From: Palaemon carinicauda | Lineage: Eukaryota > Arthropoda > Malacostraca > Decapoda > Palaemonidae | Assembly (NCBI RefSeq): GCF_036898095.1 | Contig: NC_090759.1 | Location: 26,965,251 to 27,029,250 of the forward strand | Length of the DNA stretch: 64,000 bases | Direction of reading: 5' to 3' | Part shown: one piece after another, positions 33,604 through 42,469 of the stretch | How positions within the stretch are numbered: position 1 is the stretch's first letter | How the letters are laid out: each line of letters starts with the position of its first letter | The notes under the pieces: generated by a model | The model's database searches: none | Told to the model about the DNA's origin: nothing | What the model saw: the letters and a program-made list of their open reading frames with translations, nothing else | Made by a program: the position numbers and the translations under genes

Positions 33604-33650
33604 TTTTATTTAAAGAACATGCTAATGCTATGTTTAGAGAGAAACAGAAA
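32690..33650 (+). repeat. large imperfect palindrome with paired (CT)n/(AG)n tracts
   Basis: The left arm (about 32,690-33,165) and right arm (about 33,265-33,650) are inverted copies. GTTCTTTAAATAAATA pairs with TATTTTATTTAAAGAAC; GATTAAACAAAAATGTGTT with AACACATTTTTGTTTAATC; GACTGCGATAACATACCGTA with TACGGTATGTTATCGCAGTC. The microsatellite tracts (32,735-32,789; 32,838-32,900; 33,461-33,499; 33,541-33,601) fall at symmetric positions, CT facing AG. A T-rich spacer of about 100 bp is the loop. Confidence 0.85.
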
Positions 33651-33744
33651 AAGAGAGAAGTCTTATTTAAAAGAGCTTGTTAATGCTATCATGGTTTTCT
33701 TTGCTTCACTTTTTTCTTTCTTTCTGTTCATCACGCTGGCCCTT

Positions 33745-34055
33745 CTCACAAATGATCGTTGCCAACAATCTCTTTGTCCTTTATCCCTATCAACAAAAGG
33801 CGTTCTATCTCTTCCAGGGTATTGCTAAGATGTCTTGTAATAATAGTGATCCCCTTCGATGGTTATTTGCTTTAATGGCTGCCTTCAGCTTGATGATCCT
33901 CGAGATAATAGGCCTATTCCGGCCATATTGTTTAGCCCTACAGTATCACTCACATGCACACTGCTCTCATGTTTTTCTATAATTTCTTGCTTCAATTCTA
34001 ATGAAAGAATTGCCTTCTTCCTGTACTGAAACTTAGCTTCTTAGGCACCATGATT
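33745..34055 (-). pseudogene. Tigger-like transposase N-terminus, remnant
   Basis: On the minus strand, MVPKKLSFSTGRR at the start is followed after a frameshift by LSLELKQEIIEKHES, the helix-turn-helix opening typical of pogo/Tigger transposases, then IKLKAAIKANN and GITIITRHLSNTLEEIERLL in shifting frames. The DDE domain is absent. Confidence 0.65.
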
Positions 34056-34304
34056 ATAGGTAAAATCAAAAAGGAAATGTGAGAAAAGGAAGAAAATAAG
34101 CACTGTTAATAACAGACCAAACAGAGGACAACCACACGATACACACATGAATAGAGAACTGAGCACTCAACGCTCAATAGCGTAATGTTTACTTCGTGTG
34201 TCGAAATAAAATTCGGGTGTAGAGTCAAAAATTTGCTCGAATTTTACTTCGGATGTTGGAAAATTCGGATGTAGATACGTTCGTGTGTAGAGGTTCCACT
34301 GTAG

Positions 34305-36475
34305 TTGTGTCTAAGCCCTTTCCTGTCAAGGACAGGAAAGGCAAGAAGTCCTCCAGGGAAGGGAAGAATCCTAGAGGGAGCGGCCGAGGCCGCAAACGCT
34401 AGGATTGGCAGTCTCACTGCATGTCCACCAGTGGGGGGATGCCTACAAAGTTGCGCGGACAGGTGGCAACAACTCGGGGCCAATTTTTGGACGATTTCCG
34501 TAATCAGTCAGGGATATCGCGTCCCGTTCACACCATCTCTACCTCCCCTGACGACGAATCCAGTGTCATTGAGCTCCCTTGCCATGGGATCAGCAAGAGG
34601 GCAGGCCCTTCGGGCAGAAGTCCAGAAAATGTTGAAGAAGGGCTCTCTCCAAGAGGTCCTCGACGGGTCTCCAGGCTTCTTCAGTCGACTCTTTCTTGTA
34701 AAGAAGGCGTCTGGAGGCTGGGGGCCAGTTATCGACCTCTCGGCTCTGAACAAGTTTGTCAAACAAACTCAGTTCAGCATGGAGACCGCAGACACGGGCA
34801 GACTTGCAGTGAGACTGCAAGACTTCATGTGTACACTGGATCTGAAGGACGCGTACTTCCAGATCCCAGTCCATCCGTCTTCAAGGAAGTACTTAAGATT
34901 CAGCCTAGACAACAAGGTGTACCAGTTCAAGGTGCTGTGTTTCGGTCTCTCTACAGCACCACAGGTTTTCACCAGAGTGTTCACCCTAATGTCATCGTGG
35001 GCACACAGGATCGGCATCTGTCTCCTCCGTTATCTGGACGACTGGCTGATCCTAGCAGACTCGGAGTCGTCCCTTCTTCAACACAGAGACAAACTTCTGG
35101 GACTTTGCCAGGATCTGGGGATCTTGGTAAATCTCGAGAAATCCTCTCTTCTTCCCACTCAGAGACTGGTATACCTAGGCATGATTATAGACACCAATCT
35201 CCACAAAGCCTTCCCATCAGACGACAGGATAGCAAGGCTGAGGAGGGTCGCAAGCCCTTTCTTCAGACGAAAAGAGCTTCCACCCCAATCGTGGTTACGT
35301 CTCCTCGGTCACCTCTCATCTTTGGCTCGTCTAGTTCCCAACAGTCGCCTCAGGATGAGATCCCTCCAGTGGCGACTCAAGTCCCTGTGAAATCAAGGTT
35401 ACGATTCCCCGGACGTCATGATCCCTATTGGACCTGCGGAACGGAGAGACCTCCAGTGGTGGGTGACAGACGAGAACCTACGAAGAGGAGTGGATCTTTT
35501 CGTCCTCCCTCGGATTTGATGCTGTTTTCGGACGCGTCAAAGAAAGGGTAGGGGGCCCACGTTCTACATTACAGGACCTCAGGCCTGTGGTCAGAATCAG
35601 AAAAGTGCCTCCATATAAATCTTCTAGAGATGAAGGCCGTCTTTCTAGCCCTTCAACAGTTCCAACAATACCTGGCGGGTCACTCTGTGGTGGTGATGAG
35701 CGACAACACCACAGTAGTGGCTTACATCAACAGGCAAGGAGGTACCTTTTCGAAGCAGCTATCCCATCTTGCAGTAGAGATACTGAGATGGACCGAAGTC
35801 CACTCGATTCCACTATCGGCACGTTTCATTTCAGGCAAGAGGAATGTGCTCGCCGACAATCTGAGCAGAGCGTCTCAGATAGTGAGTACCGAGTGGTCTT
35901 TGGATCATCTAGTAGCCAACAAAGTCCTGACTTTGTGGGGTTCCCCGACTGTGGATCTGTTCGTGACAGCGCTGAACTTCAAGCTTCCACTGTACTGCTC
36001 CCAAGTCCCGGATCCCAAGGCACTCTGGCAAGATGCCTTCCAACAATGGTGGAACAACATCGACCTGTACGCCTTTCCCCCGTTCTGTCTGATGAGGAGG
36101 GTGCTCAACATGACCAGAATATCGGTCAATCTTTCAATGACCCCCATAGCTCCGCTATGGCATCACGCGGAATGGTTTCCGGACCTTCTACAGCTCCTAA
36201 TGGAAGTTCCGAGAGAACTCCCTCCACGACACGATCTACTCAGACAACCACATGCCAACATCTTCCACAAAGCCGTAGCTTCGCTACGACTTCACGCCTG
36301 GAGACTATCTAGCATCTCCTCGCTGAGAGAGCATTTTCGCAACAAATTGCAGTTAGGATGTCTGGACATCTGCGAAAATCATCCGCAGCTGTCTACCAGG
36401 CAAAGTGGAAAGTCTTCTGTGGTTGGTGTCGTGGAAGGGGTATCTCTCCACTCGATGCCACTATTCCAGGAATAG
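34305..36475 (+). pseudogene. DIRS RT - RNase H (copy 3), frameshifted
   Basis: RT frame open at 34,305-35,390 with WTISVISQGYRVPF, TLDLKDAYFQIPVHPSSRK, FGLSTAPQVFTRV and LRYLDDWLILADS (about 35,027). TGA at 35,388-35,390 replaces an Arg codon. RNase H resumes in another frame: LMLFSDASKKG then stop near 35,549, and 35,630-36,475 with MSDNTTVVAYINRQGG (catalytic Asp kept), LADNLSRASQIVSTEW and SPTVDLFVTAL. An alternative frame is open beneath RT (34,421-35,551) and RNase H (35,587-36,312), equivalent to the recombinase-phase frame of copy 2. Confidence 0.85.
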
Positions 36476-37344
36476 CGGAGTTCCTCACGTAATTTGCGGG
36501 AAGAAATGTGCCTTTCAGTCTCGGCAGTGAAAGGCTATCGCTCAGCCTTAAATCTAGCCTTCAGGGTCAAAGGAGTGGACATTTCTTCCTCGCTGGAACT
36601 TTCCCTACTCATACGAAGTTATGAACTTACCTGCCCTCAGTCGGAAGTGAGACCTCCTCCATGGAACGTGGTTCGAGTTCTCAGGTCTTTTAAGAGACCT
36701 CCCTATGAACCATTACGCCAGGCTTCAGATCGCCACCTAACTTGGAAGACGGTGTTCTTGCTAGCTTTGGCTTCGGCCAAGCAAGTTATTGAACTTCATG
36801 GTCTCTCATATGACATCGCCCATTCAAGGGGATGGGGGGAGGTAACGTTCAAATTCGTCCCTGAGTTTATTGCTAAGACTCAAAATCCGGGGGTGCCGGA
36901 CCCTAGGTTCGACTCCTTTCAGATTTTGAGTCTTCGTTCTGTAACAGATGACCCAGACCATCTCCTACTGTGCCCAGTAAGGAGTCTGAGGTTATATCTC
37001 AAAAGAACGGCTGCAATCCGTCCCCAGGTGCAAGCGTTGTTTGTTAGCACTGGGAGGAATAAGAAGAGGGTCACCAAGAACACCATCTCGGCATGGATTC
37101 GTAGGGTGATCCATCTGTCCCTGAATCCAGACCCTCCTCTGTCACGTTGCCCTAGAGCACATGATGTCATGGGCGTAGCTACGTCCCTGGCCTTCAAGAA
37201 GAATTTCTCAGTGACGTAGGTTCTTCAAGCTGGGGTGTGGAAGCGTCAGACGACCTTCACAGCCCACTACCTGTAAGACGTGACCCACAGGAGGCTCGAT
37301 ACGTTTTCTATCGGCCCTGTGGTGGCTGCACAACAGCTGGTTTA
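36300..37344 (+). pseudogene. DIRS tyrosine recombinase with catalytic Arg losses (copy 3)
   Basis: Core-binding part from about 36,380 (YQAKWKVFCGWCRGRGI), with a one-base insertion near 36,486. The frame is then open at 36,494-37,219. Catalytic Arg I is Gln (AKQVIEL; 36,782-36,784) and the HxxR Arg is Met (HDVM; 37,169-37,171). TAG at 37,217-37,219 and TAA at 37,274-37,276 replace Gln codons on either side of GVWKR and AHYL. Trp and Tyr are present. It is inactive on several independent grounds. Confidence 0.88.
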
Positions 37345-37826
37345 AAACCTCAGGCTCCTTATTGGACAAGTAGCAGAAGGTTGAGGGCATTGTTACCTGG
37401 TCTTAGTCTGCATGAATGAAAAGGTTTGTCTGGCCCTTATTTTCTTCATCTTCCCCTCTCTTGGGGAAAGCAGCATCCTGGGTTCTCTGCACAGCTGACC
37501 TCAAACCACTGTAGGTAAACCATGTTTCCTTGTGTTCCTAGTATTAAGATAATACTGTCATGTCCCCATACCCTGACGAGTTGGTATTGGGAGAGTCCTA
37601 GCCTAAAGTTTCCATCTAAAGGACTACAGGTCAACTTCCTAGGACGAGTAACATTTTATACCCTCACACACAGCTTGCGTAGGCCGCAATCCTTGCATAG
37701 CAAGGTTCTAGCGAGGTGCAGGGACTCCTCATTGCTGAGTGCGGACACTCTCAAATAATAAGTCCCCGGGCAAAGCCAAAAGCCAGTACTGGCATGGACT
37801 TTCCACCCTTCCTAATGGGTGAGTCA
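37345..37826 (+). other. conserved DIRS 3' non-coding region (copy 3)
   Basis: Colinear with 941-1,420 and the other copies. It has the same landmarks (AGCAGCATCCTGGGTTCTCT, GGTATTGGGA) and no coding potential. Confidence 0.6.
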
Positions 37827-38179
37827 CCCCTATTAAATAGCGTGGTTTGTATGTCAGTTACGGAACAAATGACAAATTCGTAGATAATTTGTATTTTTCC
37901 TAACTATACAAACCTTAGCTATTTAATCAAACTTGCCCGCCAGCCCTATCCCCCTTGAAGTCCTACCTCTAAGCAAAGTGAGCTCAAGCACAGGTGTGTG
38001 TGAGGTGGGGGAGGTAGGCTACCCTCCCTACCCCCCCGCTAACTAGCGGTGGGGTAGTAAACCCTCGTTAAAATTCTAATGGCTCGTCATTTCAGCTCTG
38101 CCGAAAGTAATAACCCCTATTAAATAGCTAAGGTTTGTATATTTAGGAAAAATACATATTATCTACGAATTTGTCATTT
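37827..38179 (+). repeat. ICR (37,827-37,927) and right ITR (37,975-38,179), copy 3
   Basis: The ICR joins the complement of the left end (..GTATGTCAGTTACGGAACAAA) to the complement of the right end (AAATGACAAATTCGTAG..). The right ITR pairs with 29,172-29,360. Confidence 0.9.
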
Positions 38180-38280
38180 TAACTTTTCAACTTTTCTCTA
38201 TGGGGAATATTTCCCTTCGGAGGATCATTGGTTCTCATTATTAGTGAATATTCTTAGCCAATTTAAATAATTTAATTCTG

Positions 38281-38470
38281 TTTGTTCCATAATTGAAATA
38301 CAAACCACGCTATTTAATAGGGGTATTACTTTCGGCGTAGCTGAAATGACGAGCCATTAATTTTTAACGAGGGTTTACTACCCACACCACTAATTAGCAG
38401 GGGTAGGGGAGGGTAGCTTGCTACCCCCCCCCCCCCACTCACACACCTGTGCTTGAGCTCACTTTGCTCT
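38281..38470 (+). repeat. left inverted terminal repeat, copy 4
   Basis: Pairs with 48,690-48,870, including CACACACCTGTGCTTGAGCT and the ATAGGGGTATTACTTTCGGC block. Confidence 0.9.
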
Positions 38471-38564
38471 GGGCTCGGATGGTGGTCGGACGTGTCCTCT
38501 CTCATCCTAGCCATCATATTGGCAGCCATTTAATTGCTTTTGTTCTTTCTTTTTTCTAGTTTCT

Positions 38565-41500
38565 GTGTATGTGAAGTTGGCCTCTGCGATCATGCGCACC
38601 TGCCCTGGTTTTCCCGACCGCCCCTTTGGAACGTTCATGTCGGCGGTCGAGACTGATTCTCACGCCCTTTGTTTTCTTGTAGGGGCCAACGGTGTGATAG
38701 TGTCAACAAGTGTAGTGAGTGTAGGGCGTGGTCTGCCTCCCAGTGGGAGAGGTTTTCGCGACGACGGAAGAAGTCCAAATGGGATATTTCTCCTTCGAAG
38801 GTTGCTTCGAAGGGAGAAAAACCCAAGGCCTCTTCTTCCGTTGCCCAAACCTCCTCCGAAGCTCCCACTCGGTCGGTCTCTTTCAAGAGACCAACGAGTG
38901 GTAGCGTAGACCGATTTATTGTTAACCAACCTCGGATTTGGAGAGATGACATTGCTTCCCCTAGCGAAGCAGCTCTACCTCTCCCCCCGGGGGAGGATAT
39001 GTCACTAACCTCTCTGTTTCAGCTCTGGTCCTCCTTGGGGCTTACGGGTTCGCCCTCCAATCAGGTTTTGCTTAAGTACATCTGATTTGGTGCTGCTGTC
39101 AAGCAATCGTCGTCACTGTCAGAGGTTGATCCTCTGTCTCTTGTCGACGTTGTGGTGTCATAGGTATCCAATGCAGTTTCACCCATCTCCTCTTCCACTC
39201 CAGACTCTACGGTAGCTGACAGCTTAGTTTCTCCCGTTCCTGATCAACCTACGAGGGGGAAAGTAAGTCCATCATCAGTCTCTCCTGCTAGTGTTTCTCT
39301 CCCTCGGGGGAGTTCACTTACAGAGACTCCTCTTTGGAGGACTTCTGAAGGTCAGCTTGCAAATCCATCGGCCCCCAGAGGGTGCATACGTCGGAAGGCT
39401 CGCCTTCCTCTTCGCCATAGAGCCCTTCCTTCACCTGCAGTGAGGAGACGCCTCTGGTTCAACATCTTCTATGTAGTCCCCTGCAGAGGAGCCTCTAGAC
39501 TGATCATCCGTCACTGCACCTGCATTGGTCCTGGACCTCTCTGCAGATTGTTTGCGATCTCCTTCGGTGGAAGGTCGTCCTTTTAAAGGACACGTTGACC
39601 TTCCACCCGACAGACCTGCCGACCTGCCGTCGCTGTTCCTGCATGGGCCTAACAAGGCTCCAACTGAACTTGCTATTGCGCACCAACAACTTACGCGCTA
39701 CGCGCCCATGAAACCTGACAAGCTCTCATCAGTAGCTCGTCAGGCCCCATTACTACAGCCCGCTGGTCTTCCTTCTTACCCTAACACAGGGCATCAAGAG
39801 CGTACGCGCCAACATGCGCATACGCTCCAACAAGAGCATAGCTTCATCACGCGCCATGCGTGCCCTCATGCGCCAATGATCTCCTGTGCGCCCATGTGCT
39901 TACACGCCAACGATCTCCTATTAGCCAGCACCCACCTGCACACCAAAACTCACCTGCACGCCATCGCTCACCTGCGTGCCAACATTCTCCTGCGCACAAA
40001 TTACCTGCGCGCCATCGTTCTCCTACGCAACAGCGCTCCCCTGCGCGCCAGGGCTCTCCTACATCTCCTGCACGTGTGCATACGAGCAATACAATATACT
40101 CTCCTGCGCACCAGGTAAAACCTGTGCGCCAACTTTCTCCTGATAGCAGGCCTACAGACAAGTCACCCATGCTGCCTTCTCCCGCGCGCCATCCCTTACC
40201 AACGCGCCAGCGCTCACCAGCGCGCCAGCCTTCTCTTGCCCGCATCCATAAGGATATACGCGCATGCTCGCCAACCCTCTCCTAGGGATGCCCGCCAACA
40301 TTTTCCCGCTCTCCCGCGCGCTAGGGGGCATTCTCCCGCGCGCTAGGGGACATTCTCCCGCGCGCTAGGGGACATTCTCCTGTGCGCGCCCGCCCTACGG
40401 CTGTTACAGATGCACGCGAACACACTCATACGCGCCCGCGCGTACATTGTGATTCTCCTGTTCGCACGCGAACATGCTCCTGCACGCGCGTCACCAGTCT
40501 CCTGTGCGTGAGCCCCGATATTCTCCCTCGCGCGAGCGCCATTATTCTCCCTCACGCGAGCGTTAATATCCTCCCGCGCATGAGCCTAGGCATCACAAGG
40601 AACGACGTCCGGCAAGGTCGCCATCGCCTCATTCCCCTCCCCGCAAGCACATACCACCGTGCATTGTGGGAGAAGGGAAACTTCCAGAGTGGTTCAAGAT
40701 CCCAAAGCTACCACAGGCAAACCCACTTATTCCAGTGACTCCTCCCAGGGATCCTTCAGTCCCTTTCCCTTCAAGGTGTATGTCTGACAGTGCGTCTGTC
40801 AGCCAACAGCCCTGGTTCGGTGCCCTGATCAGAGCTGTAACTCAGGCTTTCAAGCCTGTCCTTAAATTGGGACACAGAACCATGGGTTCCTTTACCCCAC
40901 TGAAGAGAAAAAGAGGAGTTCTAGACGCGGTCACTTCCCCAAGGGCGAAGATGACTCCACGCACTTTCGAGGCAAATTCCTTCTATTCCTCGCACTGCCT
41001 CTCCTTCCCTTTCAGACGAAGATTTCCCGTCTCCAAGGGAATCACGCGAGGAGAGACTTTCCCCCATCGCACCAATGGAGGAAACCTCTCTTCGCGCCTA
41101 GAGCTCCACACAGCCAGGGATTGGAAGGAACATGCCACCCTCTTCAATGTTGGAGTCTTACATCCTTCCCAGGAAGGAACCCAAAGACTCCAAAACATTG
41201 CCTAAGTCCTCCACTAGGGCTAGGATGGAGCCAGCTAGCCACTCTGGGAATGTTCGCTATTCTCCCCAAGAAGAGCCTTCGGGGATAGAAGGAGACTTCG
41301 CTGCAAGTCCTACAACTGGAGGAGACCAGAAAGAGTCGGAACACGCGTTTTGTCAAGTTCTGACTCTAAGGAGGGCTCTCAATGGGTTTGCCGACCCAGA
41401 GATCCCTCCTCGAGAGGGCAAAGACACGGTCTTAGACCGCGTCTTTGGTACTCGAAAGCCCTCTAAGACCAGTGCAGCCTTGCCCTTGTCTTAAGGAGTA

Positions 41501-42299
41501 AAGAGTACCAGGGACAAGATCTCCCAGCAGCTATCCGAGATGTCCTCTTCCAACCGTTCCAGTACCACCAACAAGCTCCTCCCACCTCCTCGCGTACAGC
41601 AGAGGAAGTACTTCGAGATCCTAGAGGAGCCTTGTCTAGCTCTTCCACTTCACCACTCGCTGGAAGAGCTAATTAGGGGAATCCCACTTGAGAGACTCTC
41701 CAACCGGCAGGTCTCATTCTTGGCAGCCGAGATCCTCAATCAGGAGAAGGTCGCGAAGTGGGCTATGCAAGCTACTTCGTGGCTCGATATCTGGTTGGGG
41801 ACCTTGGGTATCCTGATACGTTCTGAGGATTTCTCCAAAGAACGTACCAGGAAAGCTATGGAAACCTTCCTTCTCTCAGGTACTCGCTGGATCGAGTTTC
41901 TGGCCCACCAAGTCTTGAACTTGTGAACAAATACTGTACCATCCTGAAACGTCGGGATGCAGTAGCTGAGAGATTCCATCAGAAGATCCCTAGCGCCGAG
42001 ATCAATAGGCTCAGACATTCTTCCATAGATGGGTCTGTTCTTTTCGAGCCTAAGGATGTGGAACATGCCGCTGAGAGGTGGAGGAAGTCGCATCAAGACT
42101 CCTCCTTCATAGGGCTTTAACATCCAAGCCCTATAAGCCTCCAGCACCACAGCAGTCCCGTCCAGCCAAGAACACTACGACGACAACAGCAGCGAAGACG
42201 ATGGTGTCTAAGCCTTTTCCTGTCAAAGAAAGGAAAGGCAAAAAGTCCTCCAGGGGAGGCAAAAATCCTAGAGGGAGCAGCCGAGGCCGCAAACGCTAG
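38565..42299 (+). pseudogene. DIRS gag-like ORF, broken (copy 4)
   Basis: N-terminus VKLASAIMRTCPGFPD, with a frameshift inside the Cys cluster (CRGQRCDSVNKCSECR in the next frame). It is then open to 39,085 (LFQLWSSLGLTGSPS). Arg/Ser repeats span about 39,770-40,560. 40,666-41,205 carries SQQPWFGALIRAVTQAFKPV and PLKRKRGVLDAV. 41,132-41,494 carries ESEHAFCQVLTLRRAL and GKDTVLDRVFG. 41,540-41,926 has the conserved core TSWLDIWLGTLGILIRSEDF. The basic tail ends SSRGRKR, TAG 42,297-42,299. Three or more frameshifts and stops. Confidence 0.8.
40316..40385 (+). repeat. 22-bp tandem repeat, three copies
   Basis: CTCCCGCGCGCTAGGGGACATT occurs as three consecutive near-identical units in the gag repeat domain of copy 4. 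Confidence 0.85.
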
Positions 42300-42469
42300 G
42301 ATACGCAGTCCCCCCTGCATTTCCACCAGTGGGGGGATGCCTACAAAGTTGTTCAAACAGGTGGAAGCAACTCGGGGCCGATTCCTGGACAATCTCCGTG
42401 ATCAGTCTAGGATATCGCGTCCCGTTCATAAGATCTCTACCTCCCCTGATGACGACGATGAATCCAATA

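Larger units (their letters stand above)
32376..34301 (-). mobile_element. 1.9-kb Tigger-like (pogo/Tc1-mariner) element, TA target
   Basis: Terminal inverted repeats start CAGTGGTACCTCTACATACG on the left and CAGTGGAACCTCTACACACG on the right (read inward). Each is flanked by TA (32,374-32,375 and 34,302-34,303). Removing it restores the gag sequence seen in copy 4 (GCGAAGACGATGGTGTCTAA). The interior holds long (CT)n and (AG)n tracts within a large palindrome and, on the minus strand, a remnant of transposase N-terminus. It is a non-autonomous, internally deleted derivative. Confidence 0.85.
29427..34402 (+). pseudogene. DIRS gag-like ORF, deleted and interrupted (copy 3)
   Basis: Starts MGLSVKLANAIMRKCPGLPD and retains the full N-terminal Cys cluster CPYCRGQQCDRTNKCGEC (29,540-29,593). 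Three stops follow near 29,631-29,650. The same frame is then open at 29,679-30,524 (LFQLWSSLGLEGSPSK, AAVKQSP, KGVKRRLFGSSSS). The Arg/Ser repeat part (30,700-31,450) is shifted between frames. 31,421-32,143 contains SQQPWFGALMRAVMQALKPV and PLKRKRGVSDAV. At about 32,125 the sequence jumps, relative to copy 4, from the equivalent of 41,215 to the equivalent of 41,950, removing the conserved SWLDIWLGTLG core. The tail (SGRGRKR, TAG 34,400-34,402) lies beyond the Tigger insertion. Confidence 0.8.
29172..38179 (+). mobile_element. DIRS copy 3 (9.0 kb including a Tigger insertion)
   Basis: The left end TTTGTTCCAGAACTGACATA at 29,172 pairs with the right end TTGTCATTT at about 38,179. Both ITRs share CACCTGTGCTTGAGCTCA and CCATTAGAATTTTAACG. 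It contains gag with an internal deletion, a 1,926-bp Tigger derivative (32,376-34,301), RT-RNase H and YR with multiple lesions, 3' region, ICR (37,827-37,927) and right ITR (37,975-38,179). It is inserted in element G. Confidence 0.92.

Noticed and set aside
38180..38280. The 101-bp spacer between copies 3 and 4 considered as a separate element.
   Set aside because: Best explained as a piece of G left between two insertions; no termini of its own.
40316..40385. CRISPR-like direct repeats.
   Set aside because: Repeats are contiguous with no spacers and lie in a eukaryotic retrotransposon.
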